A DNA stretch of 5,041 bases from Mucilaginibacter_A sp050954865 (GCA_050954865.1 JBPBQN010000295.1:1-5041); one strand, 5' to 3'. Numbered from the stretch's first letter, positions 1 to 5,041 are shown. The notes: generated from the letters alone by a model not told the origin. Made by a program: numbers and translations.

Positions 1-58
1 CATTTTTATTTAACTATTTGTTATCTTGGATATCAACTTAAAATTTAAAAATAAATAT

Positions 59-562
59 ATGGATACTGAAAAAGCCATTTTAGCCGGCGGATGTTTTTGG
101 GGCGTAGAAGAATTATTTAGGCATCAGCCCGGCGTTATTTCAACAGTTGTTGGATACACCGGCGGCGATGTTGCAAACGCAACTTACCGCAACCACGGCA
201 CGCATGCAGAAGGTATAGAAGTTGTGTTTGATCCGGCAAAAATGTCTTACCGCAAATTGCTTGAGTATTTTTTCCAGATTCACAATCCAACTACACGAAA
301 CAGACAGGGGAACGATGTTGGTGCTTCTTATCGTTCAGCAATATTTTATCTTGATGAAGCACAGCACGAAGTTGCCAAAACTTTAATTTCCGAGATGGAA
401 ACTTCCGGTAAATGGCCTGGAAAAATTGTAACAGAAGTGGTGCCTGCCGCTGATTTTTGGAATGCTGAAACAGAGCACCAGGATTATCTGCAAAAGCATC
501 CTTACGGCTACACCTGTCACTACGAGCGGCCGGAGTGGAGTTTAGAAAGCGTTAAAAGTTAG
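59..562 (+). CDS. msrA: Peptide methionine-(S)-sulfoxide reductase MsrA, single-domain
   Basis: This enzyme repairs oxidised proteins by reducing the S-epimer of methionine sulfoxide, normally with thioredoxin as electron donor, in the cytoplasm. The 167-residue product has the signature GGCFWG at residues 10-15, with catalytic Cys12 followed by Phe13 and Trp14. It also has the THAEG segment (Glu51) and GNDVGASYRS (Asp86, Tyr91), which match the substrate-binding and catalytic positions of the family. A second Cys153 in GYTCHYERPEW near the C-terminus is the likely resolving cysteine. The length suits a stand-alone MsrA, and no MsrB domain is attached. I chose ATG at 59 over an in-frame TTG at 26, because 59 gives the usual short lead of about ten residues before GGCFWG and has an A-rich upstream stretch. 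The gene is apparently monocistronic and ends at the hairpin terminator at 583-619. The family call is secure; substrate range and expression are inferred. Confidence 0.96.
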   Translation: MDTEKAILAGGCFWGVEELFRHQPGVISTVVGYTGGDVANATYRNHGTHAEGIEVVFDPAKMSYRKLLEYFFQIHNPTTRNRQGNDVGASYRSAIFYLDEAQHEVAKTLISEMETSGKWPGKIVTEVVPAADFWNAETEHQDYLQKHPYGYTCHYERPEWSLESVKS

Positions 563-582
563 TTTAAAATATATTTTGCTTT

Positions 583-619
583 AAAAAGCTGCTATTGCCT
601 TTGTAATAGCAGCTTTTTT
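583..619. terminator. Bidirectional rho-independent terminator between convergent genes
   Basis: A perfect 14-bp stem (583-596 with 605-618) encloses an 8-nt loop. The stem core is AGCTGCTATT, its outer base pairs are A-T, and on the plus strand it ends in a run of six T. Read on the minus strand, the A-run at 583-587 becomes five T after the stem, so the hairpin can also end the convergent gene at 645-1127. It lies 21 nt past the msrA stop and 26 nt past the stop of the opposing gene, as expected for a shared terminator. Confidence 0.92.
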
Positions 620-644
620 ATAAGTTTCAATTTATGATTGCTAA

Positions 645-1127
645 TTAACCTTTGGTTTTTTTCCAATCTGTTTTCAAGTTTTTATATTGAGGCAGATTTT
701 CGGCTTGCTGCCACTTCTCATAAAAAACCGCTGCGGCTTCTGCTTTTTCCGGATCGCCGGTGCCGCATTCTAAAAGCTGGTAATCTTGCTGCTGATCGTA
801 CTTTTTGCCGCCTTTGTAATTAGCATAGCGCCGCGCTCTGGTAAAACCCATCTGTAAATATTTTCGGGCCAAATCGGCACCAACAAATTCTTCTTTTTGC
901 AGATAATCCAGAAACAACGCATAAATTTTGGTGCTGCTTTCCACCGCAATTTCTTTGGTTTTAAAACGCCAGAACTGTCCGATTTCGCTTTTATAAGGCT
1001 CGCAAATCAGCACGCCTTGCTCGCCTTTGCCCACGCGGTATTGTTCCGGATGCAATCGATAATCAACATCGGGCAGCCAGGGATAAGCGGCTTTATCAAA
1101 ATTGAGATAGGAGGGTTTGGTTGTCAT
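645..1127 (-). CDS. DUF4385-family conserved protein of unknown function
   Basis: This is a 160-residue soluble protein with no signal peptide or membrane segment. The central part resembles the DUF4385 family as I remember it. HPEQYRVGKGEQGVL lies near residues 26-40, EPYKSEI near 43-49, and WRFKT at 53-57. ARKYLQMGFTRARRYAN (87-103) is followed by KGGKKYD (105-111). The conserved stretches are rich in basic and aromatic residues, which could suit binding of a nucleic acid or another polyanion, but that is speculation. The last 50 residues are more variable, with a DPEKAEAAAVFYEKW helix-like segment. The start ATG (complement of 1125-1127) is preceded by A-rich sequence, typical of this phylum. 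The gene is single, convergent with msrA and divergent from the amidase, so no operon partner hints at its job. The family name is from memory and its function is unknown. Confidence 0.88.
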   Translation of the reverse strand: MTTKPSYLNFDKAAYPWLPDVDYRLHPEQYRVGKGEQGVLICEPYKSEIGQFWRFKTKEIAVESSTKIYALFLDYLQKEEFVGADLARKYLQMGFTRARRYANYKGGKKYDQQQDYQLLECGTGDPEKAEAAAVFYEKWQQAENLPQYKNLKTDWKKTKG

Positions 1128-1142
1128 TTAAACGGTTTTACA

Positions 1143-1156
1143 ATGCTTCTTTTATC
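1143..1156 (-). repeat. Copy 1 of GATAAAA-type short dispersed repeat
   Basis: On the minus strand this reads GATAAAAGAAGCAT and ends 15 nt before the start codon of the DUF4385 gene. It is identical over 14 nt to the copy at 1199. It is probably in the 5' leader or promoter of that gene. Confidence 0.75.
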
Positions 1157-1212
1157 GGCATAAATTTAGGTTGAAAATGACGAACTGAATTTTAAGTGGA
1201 TAAAAGAAGCAT
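1143..1212. repeat. 14-bp perfect inverted repeat in a divergent promoter region
   Basis: ATGCTTCTTTTATC at 1143-1156 is the exact reverse complement of GATAAAAGAAGCAT at 1199-1212, with 42 nt between the arms. The pair lies in the 161-bp spacer between the divergently transcribed DUF4385 gene and the amidase gene. Each arm, read as GATAAAAGAAGCAT, points towards its own flanking gene. No T-run follows in either direction, so this is not a simple terminator. It could be a paired protein-binding site, the ends of a very small mobile-like element, or an RNA stem. No clear target-site duplication is visible. Confidence 0.8.
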
Positions 1213-1215
1213 CAA
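1199..1215 (+). repeat. Copy 2 of GATAAAA-type short dispersed repeat
   Basis: The sequence GATAAAAGAAGCATCAA is identical over all 17 bases to the copy at 4972-4988, about 3.8 kb away. It lies upstream of the amidase gene, 73 nt before the ATG at 1289 and 39 nt before the promoter-like element at 1255. Confidence 0.82.
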
Positions 1216-1254
1216 TTATAACACACAAAAATAATTTTTAAGGATTACAGTTTT

Positions 1255-1262
1255 TAACTTTG
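1255..1262 (+). promoter_or_regulatory. Bacteroidota-type -7 promoter element for the amidase gene
   Basis: TAACTTTG matches the published Bacteroidota -7 consensus TAnnTTTG at every fixed position. It sits 26 nt before the chosen ATG at 1289, which would give a start site near 1269 and a leader of about 20 nt. No clear TTTG or TTG box is seen 17-23 bp upstream, where the sequence is only A/T-rich, so the -33 half is weak or absent. Confidence 0.5.
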
Positions 1263-1288
1263 CGCCTTTTAAATTGATTTATCACAAA

Positions 1289-2098
1289 ATGTTCCCGAAC
1301 TCCAGAATGCTGATTTTTAATGGTTTTATGTTGATTGCCAGTTTGTTTCGACCTTCTTTTCCGCCAGAAAAAAACACGGTAAACGCGGCTGAATTTCGGT
1401 TTAAAACCATTGTAATTGATCCCGGACACGGTGGAAAGGATCCGGGCGCACGCGGCAATTTTTCGTTCGAAAAAAATGTGGCATTATCCATCGGCAAAAA
1501 ACTGCAACAAGCTTTGCAGGCAGAACTGCCGGATGTGAAAGTGATTATGACGAGAAGCACCGACCGTTTTATCGAATTGAACCAACGTTCGGAAATTGCC
1601 AACAAAAACCACGCAAACCTCTTTGTATCAGTTCATTGCAATTCCTCGCCCGAAGAAAGTACGTTGCCCAAGCAAAACGGTGCAATGGTTTTAGTTTACG
1701 GTTATCATCGAAAAGGCGAACAAATGGAGGCGATCCGCGAAAATGCGTCTATCTACCAAGAAAAAAATTACAAGCAAAAATATACCAATTACGGCAGTGA
1801 TGCTTCCACAAACATGATTATTTTAAATGCTTATATGCAGCAATACCGCAAGCAAAGCATTTTATTTGGCGATTTGGTTTTGCACGAATTTAAAAAGCAC
1901 GATCACCGCCGCATCATTGGTTTAAAGGAGCAAGGTGTGCTGGTGCTGGCCCACAGCGCGATGCCTTCGGTTTTGGTAGAAACGGGTTTTATCAACAATC
2001 CAATTGAAGAAAAATACCTTAACTCTGGCAGCGGCCAGCAGGAAATTGTGCAGTCGATTATCCGTTCGTTAAAGCGTTATATTGAAAAACGTTCGTAA
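1289..2098 (+). CDS. Exported N-acetylmuramoyl-L-alanine amidase (Amidase_3 family)
   Basis: This zinc hydrolase is predicted to cut the amide bond between N-acetylmuramic acid and the stem peptide of peptidoglycan, acting outside the inner membrane. The 269-residue product has the Amidase_3 landmarks. IVIDPGHGGKDPGA (41-54) supplies zinc ligand His47, Glu61 in FEKN is the second ligand, and SVHCN (114-118) supplies His116. VETGFINN supplies the likely catalytic Glu231. A hydrophobic N-terminal stretch (about residues 7-20) looks like a signal peptide or membrane anchor; no lipobox cysteine is seen. Between residues 120 and 200 lies a long helical insertion typical of Bacteroidota and cell-division (AmiC-like) amidases. 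No LysM, SPOR or AMIN domain is attached. I chose ATG 1289 over TTG 1274, which lies almost at the predicted transcription start; ATG 1307 is also possible and would still keep the hydrophobic stretch. It appears monocistronic. The enzyme class is secure; its role in division or cell-wall recycling is inferred. Confidence 0.93.
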   Translation: MFPNSRMLIFNGFMLIASLFRPSFPPEKNTVNAAEFRFKTIVIDPGHGGKDPGARGNFSFEKNVALSIGKKLQQALQAELPDVKVIMTRSTDRFIELNQRSEIANKNHANLFVSVHCNSSPEESTLPKQNGAMVLVYGYHRKGEQMEAIRENASIYQEKNYKQKYTNYGSDASTNMIILNAYMQQYRKQSILFGDLVLHEFKKHDHRRIIGLKEQGVLVLAHSAMPSVLVETGFINNPIEEKYLNSGSGQQEIVQSIIRSLKRYIEKRS

Positions 2099-2117
2099 GT
2101 TTACCCGATTTTAGGTT

Positions 2118-2132
2118 GATAAAAACAGTATC
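2118..2132 (+). repeat. Copy 3 of GATAAAA-type short dispersed repeat (ACAGTAT variant)
   Basis: GATAAAAACAGTATC starts 19 nt after the amidase stop codon. Its first 14 bases equal those at 2764-2777, and it matches the 1199 copy at 12 of 15 positions. It lies inside a weak potential stem (CCGAT at 2105-2109 with ATCGG at 2130-2134, then CTTTT), which could act as a poor terminator for the amidase gene. Confidence 0.65.
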
Positions 2133-2223
2133 GGCTTTTCAAGATTTCTGATTGATTTTCTCCCGCATAAACAAAACAGCATTTGCCAAAACCTGTTACT
2201 CATAACATCAAACCAAACAAAAA

Positions 2224-2760
2224 ATGGATAGCATTAATCAAAATCAGCCGGAAGATAACTTCAAAAGCTTAGCCGGACAGGAAGCATTAAAGAAAATGAA
2301 AGAAATTGCAGAAGGAACAGAATCCTGTTTTTTTTGCACGAATATAAAAACCGGTTCGCCAATGGCTGTGCGGCCAATGTCTGTTCAAAAAGTAGATGAC
2401 GAAGGAGTTTTCTGGTTTTTAAGCAGCAACGACAGTCATAAAGATCATGAAATTAAACAAGATGACCATGTGCATTTGCTGTTTCAGGAAAGCCATCATT
2501 CCGGATTTTTGAACGTTTACGGACAGGCAACAATCAGCGCAGATAAAGAAAAAATCAAAGAACTGTGGCAGCCAATTTTGAAAGCCTGGTTTACGGAAGG
2601 CGAAAATGATCCGCGCATCAGCGTAATCAGCATTAAACCAACTGAAGCTTATTATTGGGACAACAAACACGGAAATGCAATTGCTTTTATAAAAACCGCG
2701 ATTGGTGCGGCCATTGGTAAAACTTTGGATGACTCGGTGGAAGGCGAGTTGAAAGTTTAA
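2224..2760 (+). CDS. Pyridoxamine 5'-phosphate oxidase-like, general stress protein 26-type flavin-fold protein
   Basis: The 178-residue cytoplasmic protein belongs to the split-barrel flavin-binding group usually annotated as general stress protein 26 or pyridoxamine 5'-phosphate oxidase-related. The sequence shows an N-terminal helix (LAGQEALKKMKEIAEG, 16-31). It is followed by a strand with SCFFCTN (34-40) and the AVRPMSVQ motif (48-55), where Arg50 is a likely flavin-phosphate contact. FWFLSSNDSHKDHEI lies at 63-77, the LNVYGQATI strand at 96-104, and WFTEGENDPRISVISIKPTEAYYWD at about 122-146. The pattern fits a flavin-binding stress protein rather than the true vitamin B6 oxidase, whose C-terminal substrate signature is absent. 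The real substrate of these proteins is largely unknown. The ATG follows an A-rich run (CAAACAAAAA), as is common in this phylum. The gene appears to be alone and is ended by the hairpin at 2818-2859. The family call is firm; the exact function is not. Confidence 0.88.
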   Translation: MDSINQNQPEDNFKSLAGQEALKKMKEIAEGTESCFFCTNIKTGSPMAVRPMSVQKVDDEGVFWFLSSNDSHKDHEIKQDDHVHLLFQESHHSGFLNVYGQATISADKEKIKELWQPILKAWFTEGENDPRISVISIKPTEAYYWDNKHGNAIAFIKTAIGAAIGKTLDDSVEGELKV

Positions 2761-2763
2761 GGC

Positions 2764-2777
2764 GATAAAAACAGTAT
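2764..2777 (+). repeat. Copy 4 of GATAAAA-type short dispersed repeat (ACAGTAT variant)
   Basis: GATAAAAACAGTAT begins only 3 nt after the stop codon of the flavin-fold gene and is identical over 14 bases to 2118-2131. The six bases that follow also agree at four positions (CGGCTT against GCGCTT), so the related unit may be about 20 nt long. Confidence 0.65.
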
Positions 2778-2807
2778 GCGCTTGATTTTTTGACAGCCAA
2801 ATTTTTT

Positions 2808-2840
2808 TTTGCCACGTATAAGGCTTCGTTCAAATGTTTG
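2808..2840 (+). promoter_or_regulatory. Candidate promoter of the glycosyltransferase operon, embedded in the terminator hairpin
   Basis: TTTG at 2808-2811 resembles the Bacteroidota -33 box. AATGTTTG at 2833-2840 matches the -7 consensus TAnnTTTG at five of six fixed positions. The gap between them is 21 bp, within the range reported for this phylum. A start near 2847 would give a leader of roughly 13 nt and a transcript lacking the hairpin's left arm, so it could not terminate itself. Five-of-six matches are common in AT-rich DNA, so this is a suggestion only. Confidence 0.3.
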
Positions 2841-2859
2841 AACGAAGCCTTATTTTTTT
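2818..2859 (+). terminator. Strong rho-independent terminator abutting a start codon
   Basis: A 17-bp perfect stem (ATAAGGCTTCGTTCAAA at 2818-2834 with its reverse complement at 2837-2853) has a nominal 2-nt loop, in practice four or more bases once the innermost pairs open. It ends in seven T at 2853-2859. It follows the flavin-fold gene by 57 nt and should stop its transcript efficiently. The last T of the tract is immediately followed by the ATG (2860) of the next gene. On the minus strand the stem is not followed by T, so it works in one direction only. Confidence 0.92.
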
Positions 2860-3771
2860 ATGCACCTTGTTTCCATCATCACCGTAAATTATAATCAGCC
2901 GGAAGTAACCGAAGCGTTGCTGCAATCGATCATTGAAAAAAATGATTATGCTGAAATACAGATGATTGTGGTGGATAACGGCAGCCATAAAAATCCGGTT
3001 CCGGCTTGGAAAGCGAAGTTTCCCTGGGTTCGTTTTATTCGTTCAGAATCAAATTTGGGTTTTGCGGGAGGAAATAATTTAGGCATTCGAGAAGCTACCG
3101 GCGATTATCTTTTTTTGATCAACAACGATACGGAAGTTACGCCCGGATTGATTGCAGAGTTGGCCGATAAGATGGAAAGTAATCCGCAAATCGGCATCAT
3201 TTCACCCAAAATCAAATATTTTGAGGCACAGGATACGCTGCAATATGCCGGTTTTACGAGCATGAATTATTACAGTGCGCGCAACAGCTGCATTGGTCAG
3301 TTTGAAAAAGATAACGGACAATACGATCACCTCACCGGAAAAACAGGTTTTGCGCATGGCGCAGCGATGATGGTGCGCAAATGTGCGCTGAAAAAAGCCG
3401 GTTTAATGCCCGAGCAGTTCTTTTTATATTATGAAGAACTGGATTGGTGCGACCAGTTTAAACGTGCCGGCTACGAAGTTTGGGTGGATATGCAGGCCGT
3501 AATTTACCATAAAGAATCAGTTTCGGTAGGTAAAAACAGCATGCTGAAAACCTATTTCATGAACCGCAACCGCATGTTGTACATCCGCCGCAACGCGCCA
3601 TTTTTTAAGCGGAAGGTATTTTATATGCACTTTTTGCTGCTGGTTATGCCGCGCAATATTCTGGCTTATCTGCGTGAAAATAAATCAGCTTATGTAGCGG
3701 TAATGTTTCGCTCCATCTGGTGGAACATCAGCAACCCAACCAATAGCCATAATTTAGGTTATCCGGTATAA
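2860..3771 (+). CDS. Family 2 glycosyltransferase, rhamnosyltransferase-like (WbbL/COG1216 type)
   Basis: This is a predicted GT-A-fold enzyme that transfers a sugar from a nucleotide donor to a surface polysaccharide or lipid-linked acceptor at the cytoplasmic face of the membrane. In its 303 residues, VSIITVNYNQPE (4-15) is the first strand and VVDNGS (37-42) supplies donor-binding Asp39. SNLGFAGGNNLGI (64-76) is characteristic of this subgroup. NNDTEV (88-93) is the metal-binding DxD-like motif (Asp90, Glu92). GAAMMVRK (167-174) and YYEELDWC (190-197) are also present, the latter holding the probable catalytic base. The C-terminus (about 243-275) is basic with a hydrophobic patch and may sit on the membrane; no clear multi-pass region is seen. 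The start is fixed because a stop lies in frame at 2839 with no ATG between, and the first strand begins at residue 3. No ribosome-binding or A-rich stretch precedes it, only the terminator's T-run. The next gene follows after 5 nt. Sugar and acceptor are unknown. Confidence 0.93.
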   Translation: MHLVSIITVNYNQPEVTEALLQSIIEKNDYAEIQMIVVDNGSHKNPVPAWKAKFPWVRFIRSESNLGFAGGNNLGIREATGDYLFLINNDTEVTPGLIAELADKMESNPQIGIISPKIKYFEAQDTLQYAGFTSMNYYSARNSCIGQFEKDNGQYDHLTGKTGFAHGAAMMVRKCALKKAGLMPEQFFLYYEELDWCDQFKRAGYEVWVDMQAVIYHKESVSVGKNSMLKTYFMNRNRMLYIRRNAPFFKRKVFYMHFLLLVMPRNILAYLRENKSAYVAVMFRSIWWNISNPTNSHNLGYPV

Positions 3772-3776
3772 ATCAA

Positions 3777-4946
3777 ATGATTGCATTATTTTGGATCAGC
3801 CTTTTTATTATTTTTTATGCGTTTCTCGGCTATGGCATTGTGCTGTTTTTTCTGGTGAAACTGCGCCAGATTTTAAGAGGTAAAAGAAGCATCAGCACAG
3901 AAACGATTTCTAATTTGCCAACCTGTACACTGATTGTGGCCGCTTACAACGAAGAAGATTTCATCGAACAAAAAATCAAAAATACGCTGGCCTTAAATTA
4001 TCCCGCAGCCAAAATCAATTTTTTGTTTATTACCGATGGATCTACGGATAAAACGCCGGAAATCATCAGCAAATATCCGCAAATCAAATTGATGCATTCG
4101 GAGAATCGTTTAGGAAAAATTGCTGCCGTGCAGCGCGCAGTGGATGCGGTTACAACCGAAACCATGGTTTTTACGGATGCCAACACTTTTTTAAATCCGG
4201 ATGCACTGATCAAATTATGCAGACATTATGCTGATCCGAAAGTAGGCGCAGTGGCTGGCGAAAAACGGGTTCATATTGAAAAAAATGCAGATGCCACCGC
4301 TGGAGAAGGTTTTTACTGGAAGTATGAATCGAAACTGAAAATTTGGGATTCTGAACTCAATTCCGTTGTTGGCGCGGCCGGCGAATTGTTTAGCGTTAAG
4401 AAAGCGTTGTACGAATCGGCGCATCCAAACAGCATTATTGATGATTTTATGATCTCGATGCTGATTGCCAAAAAAGGTTATCGCATCGTTTACGAGCCGG
4501 AAGCTTTTGCTACCGAAACTTCTTCTGCCAACATTAAAGAAGAACTGAAACGCAAAATCCGGATTGCGGCCGGCGGTTTGCAATCCATTATCTGGCTAAA
4601 AAGTTTGCTGCTGCCGTTTAAGCAACCGTTGCTGTCATTCCAATACATCAGTCACCGCGTGCTGCGGTGGACGGTTGTTCCTTTCCTGATGATCGCTGCT
4701 TTCATGCTCAATATCAGCATTGTGTCGCAAACACATTTACTGGTTTACCAATTGATTTTATCGGCACAAATCCTGTTTTACGCAGCTGCTTTGCTGGGCT
4801 GGATTTTAGAAAAACAGCAAATCAAAATCAAAGCTTTGTTTATTCCGTATTATTTTGGGGTGATGAATTATGCCGTTATCGCTGGAATTTTTCGGTATTT
4901 ATTTGGTGAGCAAAATGCGGCCTGGGAAAAATCCAAACGGAAATAA
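3777..4946 (+). CDS. Membrane-bound family 2 glycosyltransferase (COG1215 type)
   Basis: The 389-residue product has one N-terminal membrane helix (about 3-27), a cytoplasmic GT-A domain (about 48-265) and three C-terminal membrane helices (about 299-317, 321-344 and 353-376). This is the layout of synthase-like enzymes that polymerise or extend surface polysaccharide. Motifs are TLIVAAYNEE (51-60), ITDGSTD (85-91, Asp87), SENRLGKIAAVQRA (108-121) and TDANT (133-137). The last reads Asp-Ala-Asn where many relatives have Asp-Ala-Asp. GAAGELFSVKK (199-209) and IDDFMISM (221-228) follow, the latter with probable catalytic Asp222/223. The Q-x-x-R-W motif of processive cellulose or chitin synthases is not present; the equivalent stretch is RKIRIAAGG (259-267), so processive polymerisation should not be assumed. 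The start ATG lies 5 nt after the previous stop, indicating one transcript and probably a shared pathway with the upstream glycosyltransferase. The product sugar is not deducible. Confidence 0.92.
   Translation: MIALFWISLFIIFYAFLGYGIVLFFLVKLRQILRGKRSISTETISNLPTCTLIVAAYNEEDFIEQKIKNTLALNYPAAKINFLFITDGSTDKTPEIISKYPQIKLMHSENRLGKIAAVQRAVDAVTTETMVFTDANTFLNPDALIKLCRHYADPKVGAVAGEKRVHIEKNADATAGEGFYWKYESKLKIWDSELNSVVGAAGELFSVKKALYESAHPNSIIDDFMISMLIAKKGYRIVYEPEAFATETSSANIKEELKRKIRIAAGGLQSIIWLKSLLLPFKQPLLSFQYISHRVLRWTVVPFLMIAAFMLNISIVSQTHLLVYQLILSAQILFYAAALLGWILEKQQIKIKALFIPYYFGVMNYAVIAGIFRYLFGEQNAAWEKSKRK
3881..3894 (+). repeat. Intragenic 14-base match to the GATAAAA-type repeat
   Basis: TAAAAGAAGCATCA equals bases 1201-1214 and 4974-4987 exactly, but here it is preceded by GG rather than GA, so it lacks the full 5' end. 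It encodes Lys36-Arg-Ser-Ile and the start of Ser40, in the linker just after the first membrane helix of the second glycosyltransferase. It may be a chance match, or a copy tolerated in a non-conserved linker. Confidence 0.4.
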
Positions 4947-4971
4947 CTTCTGTTCAACTCAATTTTTACCT

Positions 4972-4988
4972 GATAAAAGAAGCATCAA
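4972..4988 (+). repeat. Copy 5 of GATAAAA-type short dispersed repeat
   Basis: GATAAAAGAAGCATCAA begins 25 nt after the stop of the second glycosyltransferase and is identical over 17 bases to 1199-1215. No inverted partner is found in the remaining 53 bases of the window or just upstream, so here the element is a single arm unless a partner lies beyond the window edge. Confidence 0.82.
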
Positions 4989-5041
4989 CGTAAAACCTTC
5001 AACCCAAATAATTTTAACATAAAAAAGCGTCCGTTTAATTA

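Noticed and set aside
26..58. Upstream TTG start extending MsrA by 11 residues
   Set aside because: The extra residues are low-complexity Lys/Asn/Leu and not part of the family. ATG 59 gives the usual N-terminus.
638..823. Open frame on the plus strand across the end of the DUF4385 gene
   Set aside because: It is antisense to a well-supported gene, has no recognisable domain, and has a Cys/Arg/Phe-rich composition typical of a shadow frame.
897..1163. Plus-strand open frame antisense to the DUF4385 start
   Set aside because: It overlaps a conserved gene in the opposite direction and shows no domain.
1274..1288. TTG start extending the amidase by 5 residues
   Set aside because: It lies almost at the predicted transcription start from the TAACTTTG element. 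ATG 1289 is a standard start with an AAA codon before it.
2105..2139. Possible terminator after the amidase (CCGAT...ATCGG then CTTTT)
   Set aside because: Only a 5-bp stem with a 20-nt loop and a short interrupted T-run. Too weak to annotate separately; noted under the repeat at 2118.
4215..4583. 122-codon open frame antisense to the second glycosyltransferase
   Set aside because: Phe/Arg/Asn-rich composition fits a shadow of the conserved coding strand, and no motif is recognisable.
4757..4772. TTTTATCGGCACAAAT in the second glycosyltransferase, resembling 1150-1165
   Set aside because: 15 of 16 bases match, but it is fully coding and spans only the edge of the repeat arm. Probably chance in AT-rich sequence.
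5024..5041. AAAAAAGCGTCCGTTT at the window edge as the left arm of a terminator
   Set aside because: The matching arm would lie outside the window, so nothing can be shown.
1..5041. CRISPR array, tRNA, rRNA, insertion sequence or toxin-antitoxin pair
   Set aside because: No regularly spaced repeats, cloverleaf-like segments, transposase or small paired frames were seen on either strand.

Overview
The window looks like ordinary chromosomal DNA from a member of the Bacteroidota. Four things point there: the base composition is moderately AT-rich; starts are preceded by A-rich rather than Shine-Dalgarno sequence; there is a perfect match to the Bacteroidota -7 promoter element (TAnnTTTG) ahead of the amidase gene; and the protein families fit. 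The order or genus cannot be fixed from the sequence alone. No plasmid, phage, insertion-sequence, CRISPR or RNA gene is visible.

Layout from left to right. Positions 59-562 (+) encode a single-domain peptide methionine sulfoxide reductase, MsrA. A strong bidirectional hairpin terminator (583-619) separates it from a convergent gene at 645-1127 (-), a DUF4385-family protein of unknown function. A 161-bp divergent spacer (1128-1288) carries a 14-bp inverted repeat and a promoter-like element. It leads to an exported N-acetylmuramoyl-L-alanine amidase (1289-2098, +). After a 125-bp spacer comes a pyridoxamine-phosphate-oxidase-fold protein of the general stress protein 26 type (2224-2760, +). 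Next is a very strong terminator (2818-2859), whose last base directly abuts the start codon of a two-gene glycosyltransferase operon (2860-3771 and 3777-4946, 5 nt apart). The last 95 bases hold no gene that I can see.

The genes do not form one obvious pathway. MsrA and the stress-type flavin-fold protein suggest oxidative or general stress defence. The amidase and the two family-2 glycosyltransferases suggest cell-envelope maintenance and surface polysaccharide synthesis. Neither pair is tied together by more than proximity.

Two non-coding observations stand out. First, a short sequence family (consensus GATAAAARMAGYATC) occurs five times between genes and once, trimmed, inside a gene. Two intergenic copies share 17 identical bases, and one pair forms an inverted repeat between divergent genes. 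Second, a textbook terminator ends exactly at the ATG of a glycosyltransferase, and a promoter-like pair of boxes appears to be embedded in that hairpin. I see no clear evidence of a larger undescribed system.
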